The notes: generated from the sequence alone by a model not told the origin. DNA of 64,000 bases from JBOGCH01 sp051656645 (GCA_051656645.1 JBOGCH010000009.1:20320-84319), one strand, 5' to 3'. Shown: positions 1 through 8,673, numbered from the stretch's first letter. A program made the numbers and translations.

Positions 1-802
1 TTACACCCGATTCGTGCGGAGGGAAAAAGTGTAAAGCTGTTTGCAACTGTGCTTTTGCTAACTCAGCACGCTGTATGTTGTTACCGTCTGCTTTATTGAT
101 AATAATACTGTCGGCCATCTCCATAATTCCGCGCTTAATTCCTTGTAGCTCATCTCCTGCTCCGGCAATCTGCACCAAAAGGAAGAAATCCACCATAGAA
201 TGTACTGCAGTCTCACTTTGTCCTACACCTACAGTTTCAATTAAAATAATATCGAAACCAGCGGCTTCGCATAAAATCATAGCTTCGCGTGTTTTTCGAG
301 CAACACCGCCTAATGATCCTGCCGATGGGGAAGGACGTATATAAGCATTCGGGTCGCAAGCAAGTTCCTCCATCCGCGTTTTATCACCTAAAATACTTCC
401 TTTACTACGTTCACTACTAGGGTCAATGGCAAGGACTGCTAACTTGTGTCCAAGCCCTGTAAGATACTTACCAAAGCTTTCAATAAAGGTACTCTTTCCA
501 GCTCCGGGAACTCCGGTGATACCTATTCTCACCGATTTACCAGCCGATGGTAACGCCTGATTTATTACCTCCTGAGCCGTTTTCTGATGATCAATACGCG
601 CACTCTCCACCAAAGTAATGGCTTGGCTAAGTATGTTGATATCTCCACGACGTATTCCTGTAACAAAATCCGATACGGATAGTTCACGACGTTTTATGTT
701 TTTAAGACGTTCGGCAATGCGTGGGTTCATGGCATCGGGTTGTTCAATCCCTTTATTCACTTTTAATCCCTCATACTGCGGATTGTTTTCAGGATGTTCC
801 AT
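1..802 (-). CDS. meaB: MeaB/ArgK family P-loop GTPase, 3' end beyond window
   Basis: G3E-type GTPase that, in characterised members, chaperones adenosylcobalamin-dependent methylmalonyl-CoA mutase and protects or reloads its cofactor in the cytoplasm. The first 267 codons are visible. Walker A GVPGAGKST lies at residues 97-105, the switch region with DPSSERSKG follows at about 128-135, and the guanine-specificity motif NKADG is at 236-240. The ATG at 802 fits the family start, with an acidic/polar N-terminus before a helical region. The frame is still open at position 1, so the C-terminal dimerisation arm is missing. A Bacteroidota -7-like box lies about 80 bp upstream. The mutase genes are not in the window, so coupling to propionate/succinate metabolism is inferred from the family. 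Confidence 0.93.
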   Translation of the reverse strand, partial: MEHPENNPQYEGLKVNKGIEQPDAMNPRIAERLKNIKRRELSVSDFVTGIRRGDINILSQAITLVESARIDHQKTAQEVINQALPSAGKSVRIGITGVPGAGKSTFIESFGKYLTGLGHKLAVLAIDPSSERSKGSILGDKTRMEELACDPNAYIRPSPSAGSLGGVARKTREAMILCEAAGFDIILIETVGVGQSETAVHSMVDFFLLVQIAGAGDELQGIKRGIMEMADSIIINKADGNNIQRAELAKAQLQTALHFFPPHESGV

Positions 803-880
803 ATTACTAATCTATATGTGTTATGTTGAATGTTAATAATTATGCCTCAGAATAACCTAATGGCTTGCTCGAAGCATATA

Positions 881-888
881 CAAATATA
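881..888 (-). promoter_or_regulatory. Bacteroidota -7 box before meaB
   Basis: Read on the minus strand the site is TATATTTG, matching the Bacteroidota housekeeping -7 consensus TAnnTTTG. It lies about 80 bp before the meaB ATG. No clear -33 box was identified. Confidence 0.45.
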
Positions 889-944
889 TACATATTTTCA
901 ATGGAAGATAAGATAACGCAGAATATGTTTGTCTCAAAAACAAA

Positions 945-968
945 GAGGAGAACATTGCTGTCCTCCTC
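945..968 (-). terminator. Hairpin terminator after the GH92 gene
   Basis: Ten-bp stem (GAGGAGAACA against TGTCCTCCTC) with a TTGC loop. The single mismatch is A opposite C on the plus strand, which becomes a U-G wobble in minus-strand RNA. The minus strand continues into a T-rich tract. It sits just past the stop codon of the mannosidase gene. Confidence 0.6.
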
Positions 969-977
969 CTTACTGTA

Positions 978-3197
978 TTATTCGTTTGGCGTTGTAGTGA
1001 GTGTGTACTCAAGGGTTCCGCCATTTATTACTTCGTTATGCGTAATCCACAAACGGTCAAGTGTTTTACCGTTTAGTTTTACTTCTTTGATATAAATGTG
1101 CTTGTCAGTGTCTTTGTTTGCTTTAATTACAAACTTCTTACCATTATCAATATTCATCTCAATGTGTCCAAATAATGGTGCTGTAAGTTGGTATTGTGCA
1201 TCAACTGGCGATACTGGATACATACCCATTGCTGTCATTACGTACCACGCAGACATTTGTCCACAATCTTCATTACCACATAGTCCTTCAGGAGTTGGAT
1301 GGTAAAGCGTTGTTAAAACATGGTTGGTATAGTATTGTGTTTTATGCGGTTTACCGATGTAATTATACAAATAAATAGTGTGGTGCGATGGTTCGTTACC
1401 GTGCGCATATTGTCCCACAAGTCCAGAAATATCCGGCGATGCGTTATCTCCAAGTAATTGACTTGGAACCGTGAACAACGAATCTAACTTCGTTTCGAAT
1501 AATTCTGCTCCTCCATGAAGTGCAACTAATCCTTCAACATCATGAGGTACATACCATGAGTATTGCCATGCATTACCTTCGGTATAGTCGTCTTCACGGT
1601 GATTTGAATAGTATGGAGAGAATGGTTCACGCCATTCACCTTTAGACGTTTTTCCACGCATAAATCCGGTCTTGCTGTCAAAATGATTACGGTATGTTTG
1701 CGCTAGTTTTTCAAACATTTCCTGGTCCTCTTTATGGCCCAGTTTCTCCGCCATACGAGCAACACAATGAAAGTTATAACAATACTCCAATGTTTTTGAT
1801 ACCGATTCGTTGACTAAATCCGAAGGGATGTAGCCATACTGACGTAACTCTTTTAGCCCATCTCTATCATGAAGAGCAGATGCTTTTGCAGCCTGGTAAG
1901 CCTCCTCATAGTCAAATCCGGGAATCTCCTTAATTACTGCTTCGGCAATTACAGAAATACCGTGATGTCCAATCATACAGTTTGTTTCGTTACCAACAAG
2001 TTCCCAAACAGGAAGTAGTCCGCTATTATTGTAATGACGAATCATTGAGTTAATCATGTCAGGCACTCGCTCCGTTTGTGTTATTGTAAACAAAGGGTGT
2101 GCTGTACGGAAAGTATCCCACAAAGAGAATACAGTATATTGATTTCCTGATTTCACAGTATCTACTTTTCCACCATTTCCTTTGTATTGACCCAATACAT
2201 CGTTGAATAAATATGGCGCTGTATAAGCATGGTATAAAGCGGTATAGAAATTCGTAATATCGTCCTCATTTCCACCCTTAACTTTAATCTTGGAAAGTTC
2301 CTTTTGCCATTGAGCAACTGCATTATTGCGCACTTGGTTTAAGTCCCAATGAGGTAGCTCTTGTGCTAAATTAGCTCGTGCACCTTGTATGCTTGCCGAT
2401 GAGATACTTACTTTTCCAATAACTTCATTACCGTTAGGTCCAAAATTTACCCAAGCGTAAACTCCACGTTCTGTTTCAACACCTTCGCCTGGAGCAACCA
2501 CTTTTAGTGAGTCCTTACCCACTTGTAGTGATGTGATGTCTTGAGAGAATTCGGCAACAAAATATACTTTCTGGTCAGAAGCCCATCCACGAGAGAAACG
2601 TGTACCCTCAATTGTGCGAGGACCCGTTTGCTTTATTGATGAAACTAATGTACGGTCCCAGTTACGTGCCGTCAATAAATCAATAACAATAGCTTTGTTT
2701 GCCTGTTGTGGGAATGTATATACATGTATTGCACATCGAGGTGTTGCACTAAGTTGTGCTTTAATACCGTTATCTAATTGCACACTGTAATAACCTGCAG
2801 AAGCTTCTTCGTTATTGTGTGAATATTTGGCATAACTTTGCTCAACAATCTCCACCGCGCTTTGATTAGCTTGTGGAGTTATAAGTGTAGGCATCAAACG
2901 AATATCTTGTAAATCGCCAATACCGGTACCGCTTAAATGTGTATGTGAAAAGGAATTAATGATACTATCACTATAATGGTAGCCGGAGCACCAATCCCAA
3001 TCGCTACGCGGATTGTCAGGGCTCACTTGTATCCCTCCAAACGGAACAATGGCACCCGGAAATGTATGTCCGTGTCCTGCTGTCCCAATAAAAGGGTCAA
3101 TATATTCTGTTACGCTTTTCTCTTTCACCATATCGCCACCACATGCGCTAACAACGCCTGCCATTGCAATGACCGAATATTTAATCCAATGTTTCAT
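978..3197 (-). CDS. GH92 alpha-mannosidase lipoprotein
   Basis: Calcium-dependent exo-alpha-mannosidase of glycoside hydrolase family 92, which trims alpha-mannosides from N-glycans or mannans. The 739-residue length is typical. The N-terminus is a lipoprotein signal with lipobox VSAC (Cys19), so it is predicted to be lipid-anchored in the envelope. Family signatures are visible: GTAGHGHTFPGAIVPFGG near residues 38-55, SFSHTHLSGTG near 83, and GNEDCGQMSAWYV near 641. The linkage specificity (alpha-1,2, -1,3 or -1,6) cannot be read from sequence. The gene lies 100 bp downstream of the ROK kinase on the same strand, separated by a hairpin terminator, so the two may be transcribed separately. 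It is not inside the SusC/D locus at 13-22 kb. Confidence 0.93.
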   Translation of the reverse strand: MKHWIKYSVIAMAGVVSACGGDMVKEKSVTEYIDPFIGTAGHGHTFPGAIVPFGGIQVSPDNPRSDWDWCSGYHYSDSIINSFSHTHLSGTGIGDLQDIRLMPTLITPQANQSAVEIVEQSYAKYSHNNEEASAGYYSVQLDNGIKAQLSATPRCAIHVYTFPQQANKAIVIDLLTARNWDRTLVSSIKQTGPRTIEGTRFSRGWASDQKVYFVAEFSQDITSLQVGKDSLKVVAPGEGVETERGVYAWVNFGPNGNEVIGKVSISSASIQGARANLAQELPHWDLNQVRNNAVAQWQKELSKIKVKGGNEDDITNFYTALYHAYTAPYLFNDVLGQYKGNGGKVDTVKSGNQYTVFSLWDTFRTAHPLFTITQTERVPDMINSMIRHYNNSGLLPVWELVGNETNCMIGHHGISVIAEAVIKEIPGFDYEEAYQAAKASALHDRDGLKELRQYGYIPSDLVNESVSKTLEYCYNFHCVARMAEKLGHKEDQEMFEKLAQTYRNHFDSKTGFMRGKTSKGEWREPFSPYYSNHREDDYTEGNAWQYSWYVPHDVEGLVALHGGAELFETKLDSLFTVPSQLLGDNASPDISGLVGQYAHGNEPSHHTIYLYNYIGKPHKTQYYTNHVLTTLYHPTPEGLCGNEDCGQMSAWYVMTAMGMYPVSPVDAQYQLTAPLFGHIEMNIDNGKKFVIKANKDTDKHIYIKEVKLNGKTLDRLWITHNEVINGGTLEYTLTTTPNE

Positions 3198-3227
3198 ACG
3201 TATTTTGATATCTTATTTTACAAAAAG

Positions 3228-3264
3228 AAAGCGATTGTGGTTGGTTTTGTATCACAATCGCTTT
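3228..3264 (-). terminator. Hairpin terminator after the ROK kinase
   Basis: Perfect 12-bp stem (AAAGCGATTGTG with its complement) around a 13-nt loop, followed on the minus strand by a weakly T-rich tract. It separates the ROK gene from the GH92 gene. Confidence 0.6.
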
Positions 3265-3297
3265 AATCTTATATCTATGTTGATTCAACCAACAATA

Positions 3298-4269
3298 TTA
3301 GTTTTTAGCTTTCTCCAGCTCATTCCATACAAGAGCGGCCGAACCGTAGATTGCTACGTTTTTCTCTAACTGAGAAGGAAGTAACTTAACTTTGTTACTG
3401 AAAATGGTTAACATGTTAAGTTCCATGTGATCCTTTGTAGGTTCAAAAATTAAATCGCCAGCCTTAGCTAAACCACCCATTAGGAAGATAGCTTCAGGGC
3501 TTGTTATTGCAACAGCATTAGCAAGGGCTTCTCCTAACATTTTACCAGTATATTTAAATACATTCATTGCAATAGGATCTCCTTTATGCGCAGCGTCGTA
3601 TACCATTTTAGCTGTAAGGTCGTTGAAAGGAACAGCACGTAGTTCACTTGGATAGTTGTACTTTGCCAACATTTTATAAACTGTACGTTTAACACCTGTT
3701 GCCGATACGTAAGTCTCTAAACAACCTTTACGTCCGCATCCACATTGGCGTCCTTCAGGCGCAACAATTACGTGTCCTAACTCTCCGGCAAAACCATCGT
3801 GTCCGTAAACTAACTCACCGTTAGCTACAAATCCGCTACCAAGACCGGTACCTAATGTAACCATGATAAAGTTTTTCATGCCTTTAGCACCTCCATAAAC
3901 AGCTTCACCAATGGCTGCTGCATTTGCATCATTTGTTAAATAAACAGGTAGAGCAGGATAGTACTCTTTTAACATATCCACTAATGGAATAAATCCTGTC
4001 CAACGTAAGTTTGGTGCAAATTCAATACTACCTTTATAGTAGTTCCCGTTTGGTGCTCCGATTCCTATACCCACAATCTCATACTCATCCTTAATCGGCT
4101 CGTATATTTTTTCAATGCCTAAGTACAGTTCGCGCAAGTAATCGTTGATGTCTTCATGTTTTGAAGTTGGAATATTTCCTTCTGTGATAAAGTTACCATC
4201 ACGGTCAATAATTCCAAATGCCGTATTTGTTCCACCAATATCGATTCCTAAAGCGACGTCTTTTTTCAT
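3298..4269 (-). CDS. ROK family sugar kinase, glucokinase-like
   Basis: ATP-dependent cytoplasmic hexose kinase of the ROK family, 323 residues. The phosphate-binding DIGGTNTAFG motif is at residues 10-19 and the catalytic Asp in TNDANAA is D114. The zinc site is present: the ELGH motif (H166) and CGCGRKGCLE with C176, C178 and C183. The ExGH sugar-contact motif separates kinases from ROK transcription factors, and there is no N-terminal helix-turn-helix. Glucose, mannose or N-acetylhexosamines are all possible substrates. The neighbouring GH92 mannosidase makes released mannose or glucose plausible, but this is inference. A -7-like box lies about 95 bp upstream. Confidence 0.88.
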   Translation of the reverse strand: MKKDVALGIDIGGTNTAFGIIDRDGNFITEGNIPTSKHEDINDYLRELYLGIEKIYEPIKDEYEIVGIGIGAPNGNYYKGSIEFAPNLRWTGFIPLVDMLKEYYPALPVYLTNDANAAAIGEAVYGGAKGMKNFIMVTLGTGLGSGFVANGELVYGHDGFAGELGHVIVAPEGRQCGCGRKGCLETYVSATGVKRTVYKMLAKYNYPSELRAVPFNDLTAKMVYDAAHKGDPIAMNVFKYTGKMLGEALANAVAITSPEAIFLMGGLAKAGDLIFEPTKDHMELNMLTIFSNKVKLLPSQLEKNVAIYGSAALVWNELEKAKN

Positions 4270-4361
4270 GATTAATTATTTTAAGTTACTGATTATTTTA
4301 TTCTTCAAGGCAAAAGCACACACGTTTGCATACACACACAGTAAATTTTACTTCTGCGACG

Positions 4362-4369
4362 TAAATATA
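4362..4369 (-). promoter_or_regulatory. -7 box before the ROK kinase
   Basis: TATATTTA on the minus strand, followed by C, about 95 bp before the ATG. It fits TAnnTTTG except for the last base. Confidence 0.4.
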
Positions 4370-4450
4370 TAAAAAAACTACTTTATTGTGCAACAATTTT
4401 GAAAAGCTTTATATTAAAAGCAGCTAGTTTGGAAAGGGTATAAAATAAGA

Positions 4451-4541
4451 AACACGAGATCCGAGAATCCCGTGTTAATTACTAACTACTAACCTAAACA
4501 TACAAACTTATGAAAAAAACGTATTTTATTCCTTCGTTTTG
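4451..4541 (-). ncRNA. Candidate small RNA of about 90 nt
   Basis: A minus-strand unit between the end of trmN6 and the start of the ROK gene. A -7-like box TATATTTG (4554-4547) is followed about 70 nt later by a 10-bp hairpin (4476-4451) and then a U-rich tail. The hairpin's single mismatch is A opposite C on the plus strand but U-G in minus-strand RNA, so the structure is intact only in that orientation. Between them lies an unstructured stretch rich in TTAGTAGTTAG-like sequence. The alternatives are a long 3' UTR and terminator of trmN6, or a plus-strand leader with the 34-codon frame at 4510-4614. Family unknown to me. Confidence 0.35.
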
Positions 4542-4646
4542 CATTGCAAATATAGAGAAGATTTTCTTCTTAGTAAAATATTTAATGTTAAAAAGCGCAA
4601 AAAGTGAAAAATAATTTGTTAAGCATCTTTCTTTTGAAAAAATCCT

Positions 4647-5354
4647 TTACATATGCAGGTAGAATTCCTTAGTTAATTTAATAAATTCATCAGAGTATAT
4701 ATGTCTACTTAATTCCACTACAAGTTCTTCTGTAATACAGGATGCACTTTGCTTGGAAAGTGTAATAAGTAAACGTTTAGGCGCTTTTGTCGGGGTAGGT
4801 TTAACCTGTGTGAGATGGGTGAGGTGCAGACCATTTTCACCTGCGTAGGCAATTAATGCTTGTCCCTCTTCACAGGGCATTACAAGGGAAAGAGTTCCGG
4901 TATTGTTCAAAATCTTGCTAGCTTTTGAAACAAGTAGTTTATGGAAATCGCCAATACAATGTCTTGCCGTTGTACGGGATGCATTGGGAGTAAGTGTTGA
5001 GTTTATAAAAAAAGGCGGATTACATACAATTGCATCATACGTTTTTGTATCTGGTAAATCAAATACCGATTGTTGTAACAGTGTAATCCTATCACTCCAT
5101 GGGGAGTTTATAAAATTCTCCTCAGCCTGCAAGCAAGCTGAGGAGTCTATGTCGATAGCATCAATTTTGATATCGCTGTTTCTTTGAGCAAGCATCAAAG
5201 CTATTAGTCCCGAGCCGGTCCCTACATCAAGTACACGATGCACTTTTTCAACGTTTGCCCACGCACCCAATAGTACACCGTCCGTTCCCACTTTCATCGC
5301 GCACTTATCTTGCGTCACGGTGAATTGCTTAAAACTAAATGGTTTGCTCATCAA
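4647..5354 (-). CDS. trmN6: tRNA1(Val) A37 N6-methyltransferase (TrmN6/YfiC family)
   Basis: SAM-dependent methyltransferase that in E. coli adds a methyl group to N6 of adenosine 37 in tRNA1(Val). Here 235 residues, the usual size. SAM-binding motif I, VLDVGTGSGL, is at residues 41-50. The amino-methyltransferase catalytic motif NPPFF is at 112-116, followed by the family's basic stretch SRTTARH. A start at the second Met is equally possible. The gene follows DUF5606 by 8 bp and is probably cotranscribed with it. The family includes rRNA and protein glutamine methyltransferases, but the NPPFF and N-terminal FKQFTV motifs favour TrmN6. Confidence 0.88.
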   Translation of the reverse strand: MMSKPFSFKQFTVTQDKCAMKVGTDGVLLGAWANVEKVHRVLDVGTGSGLIALMLAQRNSDIKIDAIDIDSSACLQAEENFINSPWSDRITLLQQSVFDLPDTKTYDAIVCNPPFFINSTLTPNASRTTARHCIGDFHKLLVSKASKILNNTGTLSLVMPCEEGQALIAYAGENGLHLTHLTQVKPTPTKAPKRLLITLSKQSASCITEELVVELSRHIYSDEFIKLTKEFYLHM

Positions 5355-5362
5355 GGAAACAA

Positions 5363-5776
5363 TTATGCTTCAGTTGTACCTTCTGCCTCTTCGTTGCTGA
5401 AGTTTAACAGATTGTTTTTAAATAATAGGTTATACCACTGAATCATTTTACGCATATCCGATACGTATACGCGATCTTTGTCATATTCAGGTAAAACACC
5501 TGTTACAAACTCGATAATTGCTTTTTCCGATTCTTTATGACTGATAGCCTCTTTCCCTTCAGTGTACTCATACATACGTCTAAATACTTCTTCTAGTGGC
5601 ATATCCTCGTCCTCTGTATACACAGAGATATCTTGTAAAGCAATGATTTTAGCATTTGAAAATGCTTGAAAACGTTTACCGTCAATTAACGATTCAACAA
5701 TAATAGCATTTTGTCCGTTGCTAACTAAGCGTTGTAATCCCGGTTTTCCAGAGATTGATAATATTTCCTTTAACAT
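5363..5776 (-). CDS. DUF5606 domain protein
   Basis: A 137-residue cytoplasmic protein of the DUF5606 family, which is largely restricted to Bacteroidota and often sits near coaE and ybbR. It starts LKEILSISGKPGLQRLV, a sequence typical of the family, then continues as a mixed alpha/beta domain with an acidic middle (EDEDMPLEEVF). No catalytic motif or membrane segment is visible. The start at 5776 is supported by a -7-like box 39 bp upstream. It overlaps nothing and precedes trmN6 by 8 bp. Function unknown. Confidence 0.82.
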   Translation of the reverse strand: MLKEILSISGKPGLQRLVSNGQNAIIVESLIDGKRFQAFSNAKIIALQDISVYTEDEDMPLEEVFRRMYEYTEGKEAISHKESEKAIIEFVTGVLPEYDKDRVYVSDMRKMIQWYNLLFKNNLLNFSNEEAEGTTEA

Positions 5777-5814
5777 CTTATTTCTTTTTTAGTGTAGTTT
5801 TGGATTAAGGTCTG

Positions 5815-5822
5815 CAAATATA
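5815..5822 (-). promoter_or_regulatory. -7 box before DUF5606-trmN6
   Basis: TATATTTG followed by CAG on the minus strand, 39 bp before the DUF5606 ATG. It is a perfect match to TAnnTTTG and suggests that DUF5606-trmN6 is its own transcription unit. Confidence 0.55.
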
Positions 5823-5841
5823 AAATTTAATCTTTAATCTG

Positions 5842-6576
5842 CTAAGCCATACCGCGCTGTTTTTTTATTTTCTCATAAGCAACGTTGATAGCTGTAAACT
5901 TTTCCTCAGCTGCTTTGCGTACCTCTTCGCCTAAATGTGCCACCTTATCGGGGTGATTTTCCATTGCTACGCGACGATAAGCTTTCTTTAACTCCTCGTT
6001 TGTAGCGGACGATGTTACTCCTAATATTTTATAGGCAGAATCCGAATCGTCATAGTACATAGACTTAATAGAGTTAAATGTTGAAGGATGGATACCAAGT
6101 AAACGTGAAATCTCTTCTAAAACCTTAATCTCATTGGCACATACATTTCCATCAGCTTTGGCTACGCCAAACAGGAAGTACAGTAACTGCATTACTGCGG
6201 CGTGATCCATGTTGTATCTTATCTGTCCGCAAACCTCATGTAATGGTATTTGTGTATTATTTAAACGTTCCACAATTTGCATTGCCTCCTCAGCACCTTG
6301 CATACCGAAGTTGCGTTGAAAGAATTGACGAACAAAGTCTAGTTCCACACGCGTCACATTGCCATCGGCCTTCATTACAGCTGTTGCAAGTACGCTTAAA
6401 CTCACCATAAAATCGCCTCTACCTGTTGCGTTCGGACGCGGAGGCATTCCACCACTTACGTTTACCACCTCAACCGTATCAAACATGGAGCCGATAAACA
6501 ATCCAATTAATGCCCCAATTGGGCCACCAAGCGCCCAGCCTAAACCGGCACCTATCCATTTACCTAATTTTCCCAT
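5842..6576 (-). CDS. TerB-like plus J-domain protein (DjlA type)
   Basis: 244-residue protein with three parts. A glycine-rich hydrophobic N-terminus (residues 5-33, GLGWALGGPIGALIGLFIG) could insert in the membrane. A TerB-like helical domain spans about 50-165, with the repeated phrase VMKADGNVT / VAKADGNVC. A C-terminal J domain (about 180-240) has the HPD tripeptide at 208-210. J domains stimulate the ATPase of DnaK-type Hsp70s; dnaK itself lies at 43 kb. The layout matches E. coli DjlA, a membrane-anchored J protein, but the anchor differs in sequence. It has its own -7-like box at 6621. Its physiological client is unknown. Confidence 0.85.
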   Translation of the reverse strand: MGKLGKWIGAGLGWALGGPIGALIGLFIGSMFDTVEVVNVSGGMPPRPNATGRGDFMVSLSVLATAVMKADGNVTRVELDFVRQFFQRNFGMQGAEEAMQIVERLNNTQIPLHEVCGQIRYNMDHAAVMQLLYFLFGVAKADGNVCANEIKVLEEISRLLGIHPSTFNSIKSMYYDDSDSAYKILGVTSSATNEELKKAYRRVAMENHPDKVAHLGEEVRKAAEEKFTAINVAYEKIKKQRGMA

Positions 6577-6620
6577 AATATCTTTATTAATTTCTTTATT
6601 GTCAGTTCTACACCTATATA

Positions 6621-6628
6621 CAAATATA
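6621..6628 (-). promoter_or_regulatory. -7 box before the TerB/J-domain gene
   Basis: TATATTTG on the minus strand, about 45 bp before the ATG at 6576. Perfect TAnnTTTG match. Confidence 0.5.
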
Positions 6629-6647
6629 ACAATAATAAGCAGCGCTT

Positions 6648-7235
6648 TTATCGTCTTTTAAGCTCTTCAAGTATTTTTATAGTTTGTTGTATAACAGGTA
6701 TTTGTGAGGAAGTGTTAATGCGAAAATGTGCACGTTTCATGCGCTCTTCATCGGGTAACTGATTGGCAATGCGCGCGCGTACCTGATTTTCAGTAATCCC
6801 ATCGCGCTCCACAACACGTTGGATGCGCAACTCTAACGGTGCCTCTACATTTATAATTGCATCAAAATGATTATCCCATCCGCTTTCAAATAATATGGCC
6901 GATTCCAGAAAGACCATATCCGTAATTTGCTCGGTACACCATTTTTTAAAAGCATTTAGCACCGCAGGATGTACAATTCTATTTAACAATTCAAGTTTAT
7001 GCGTATCATTAAATACAATTTCAGCAATATATGGTCGGTTAAACACACCTTCTTTGTATGCTTCTTGTCCAAAATGCAATGTTAATTGCTCGCGTACCTC
7101 TTTATTATTGTTTATTATGTATTGTGCTTGGGGATCAGCATAAAAAACAGGATATCCCTCACGCTCTATAATTCCGGCCACCGTTGTCTTTCCTGAACCA
7201 ATCCCTCCGGTAAGCCCAATTATTTTATGTTTCAT
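6648..7235 (-). CDS. coaE: Dephospho-CoA kinase
   Basis: Phosphorylates the 3'-hydroxyl of dephospho-CoA, the last step of coenzyme A synthesis in the cytoplasm. The length of 195 residues is standard. The P-loop GLTGGIGSGKTT is at residues 7-18. Family elements follow: FYADPQAQ near 30-37, the IVHPAV motif near 88, and an LESAILFESGW segment near 110-120. The lid region has RVVERDGIT. It lies 14 bp downstream of ybbR and is probably cotranscribed with it. The ybbR-coaE adjacency is common in Bacteroidota. Confidence 0.95.
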   Translation of the reverse strand: MKHKIIGLTGGIGSGKTTVAGIIEREGYPVFYADPQAQYIINNNKEVREQLTLHFGQEAYKEGVFNRPYIAEIVFNDTHKLELLNRIVHPAVLNAFKKWCTEQITDMVFLESAILFESGWDNHFDAIINVEAPLELRIQRVVERDGITENQVRARIANQLPDEERMKRAHFRINTSSQIPVIQQTIKILEELKRR

Positions 7236-7249
7236 GTAAATAGACGCTG

Positions 7250-8245
7250 TTATTTTCTTTTTTCAATAATATACTCCACCTTAGTTGGGAAGTATGTCAA
7301 ATTAAATACAAAACGAGGCTTCTCAGTTAACACCACATCAAGATAGCCTGAGTTTTCGGTTTGGTTAAAATCAACTGCAAACGCAAACCGTTTTGGAGTA
7401 AGTGAGTCAAAATGACTCAGCCCCACATTGCATGTAACAGTTACAAAGCTAGGTAGTAAACGCATGTAAAGCGAATCCGGCACATTTGTGGCAACAATGG
7501 GTACCGATAATTGTAACTCTGTGAATTGCTCAACATTCAATACAACATCTACTTTGTCAGTAGAGAATCTAACATCCGGTATTTTTTCCAATGCTAATCG
7601 TGACGAGTAGCGTTCTCCAAGCAATCCAAGTGTAATGTATTGTGTTTGCACCATTTGTACAGAATCGACTACATCTCTCGGACCGGTAATTAATATTGAG
7701 TCCGGAATTACTATAGGCTCTTCCGCCAATGTATATTGCGGTTTTAACATATACTCAATGTTAGCTTCTACAGGAACCCGTTTACTTTTAGCTTTTGAGA
7801 GTTTAAAGTTTAAACTCTCCGGCATAACTCGATTAAGTTTTATATCGGTATTCATTTGTCCTGCAATCCTATCGCGTATTGTTGAGGTGTACAACGTGTA
7901 CTCTTTGCCCGTACCATTTTCAATAAAAACGTCACTATAAGCAGCTATATTTAGTTCTATTGGTTGGAATGAGGTTTGCATTCGGTGTCCCAATAAATTA
8001 AAACCCTTTGCAGTTACATTAAGCACAATCTCCTCAGGCAAATTGTCCGATAAATAGTAGCTCTCAGGGATATTGGTATAACGTACCGGATAGCTAATTT
8101 CGGTAACATACTCTTTATTAAGAGCATTCAGAAACCATAGCGTCAATGCTATTAACACACAAACAAGATAAGCAACTATACGCTGGTCCACCTGCTTGGT
8201 AAACTTGCGTCTCAGATATCTCAATATTGCTTGTCTGTTTCTCAT
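7250..8245 (-). CDS. YbbR-domain membrane-anchored protein
   Basis: 331-residue protein with a basic N-terminus, one transmembrane segment at about residues 24-42 (VAYLVCVLIALTLWFLNAL) and an extracytoplasmic region made of YbbR-like beta repeats, including the phrase VIPDSILITGPRDVVDSV. In Firmicutes the YbbR protein CdaR regulates the di-adenylate cyclase CdaA. Whether the Bacteroidota protein does so is not shown, and no cyclase gene is in the window. Upstream neighbours are yajC, DUF1573 and amn; downstream is coaE. A hairpin separates it from yajC. Confidence 0.87.
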   Translation of the reverse strand: MRNRQAILRYLRRKFTKQVDQRIVAYLVCVLIALTLWFLNALNKEYVTEISYPVRYTNIPESYYLSDNLPEEIVLNVTAKGFNLLGHRMQTSFQPIELNIAAYSDVFIENGTGKEYTLYTSTIRDRIAGQMNTDIKLNRVMPESLNFKLSKAKSKRVPVEANIEYMLKPQYTLAEEPIVIPDSILITGPRDVVDSVQMVQTQYITLGLLGERYSSRLALEKIPDVRFSTDKVDVVLNVEQFTELQLSVPIVATNVPDSLYMRLLPSFVTVTCNVGLSHFDSLTPKRFAFAVDFNQTENSGYLDVVLTEKPRFVFNLTYFPTKVEYIIEKRK

Positions 8246-8283
8246 ATATCGTTATTTGTCTTCATCACGTAAAGATACAAAAA

Positions 8284-8323
8284 AACGGGACTATATCCAT
8301 GCAACATGGTATATAATCCCGTT
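8284..8323 (-). terminator. Hairpin after yajC
   Basis: Seven-bp outer stem AACGGGA/TCCCGTT with partial inner pairing, flanked on the plus-coordinate left by an A-run that reads as a T-run on the minus strand. It lies just past the yajC stop and may terminate or attenuate transcription before ybbR. Confidence 0.5.
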
Positions 8324-8338
8324 CTCCGTATTGTTCCA

Positions 8339-8650
8339 TTATTTTGCAGGAGCCACGTCTGTCATGTCTTTAATAACAGCAGCTTTATCCACTTTTAATT
8401 TCACGTTATTGTCAACTTCCATAATCACGTATTGCTCGTTGATTTCCGATACTTTTCCGTAAATACCACCGGTAGTTACAATTTTATCGCCTTTTTGAAG
8501 AGAGTTGCGGAATGCTTGAAGCTCTTTTTGACGTTTCATTTGTGGACGGATCATAAAGAACCAAAAAATAACCACAATTAAAATAAGAGGTAAAAAACTC
8601 ATAAATCCACCAGCTTCTCCGCCGCCGAACTGTAATAATAATCCATTCAT
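8339..8650 (-). CDS. yajC: Preprotein translocase subunit YajC
   Basis: Small inner-membrane partner of SecDF in the Sec export pathway. 103 residues, one transmembrane helix at about 17-35 (MSFLPLILIVVIFWFFMI) followed by the family signature RPQMKRQKELQ and a cytoplasmic domain with GDKIVTTGGIYGKV at about 54-67. The C-terminus is slightly longer than in E. coli YajC. It is 23 bp downstream of the DUF1573 gene on the same strand. Confidence 0.95.
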   Translation of the reverse strand: MNGLLLQFGGGEAGGFMSFLPLILIVVIFWFFMIRPQMKRQKELQAFRNSLQKGDKIVTTGGIYGKVSEINEQYVIMEVDNNVKLKVDKAAVIKDMTDVAPAK

Positions 8651-8673
8651 AATCGATCTTTTTTTGTTTATTT

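Larger units (their letters stand above)
4270..4646. other. 377-bp gap: ROK promoter and candidate small-RNA unit
   Basis: Contains, on the minus strand, the ROK promoter-like box near 4362, a second -7-like box at 4547-4554, and a U-tailed hairpin at 4451-4476. On the plus strand a 34-codon frame at 4510-4614 (MKKTYFIPSF...) lies opposite the candidate small RNA. See the ncRNA entry. Confidence 0.5.

Noticed and set aside
4510..4614. A 34-codon plus-strand frame MKKTYFIPSF....
   Set aside because: Kept only as an alternative in a finding: the minus-strand promoter box, wobble-preserving hairpin and U-tail explain the same bases better, and the peptide has no recognised family.
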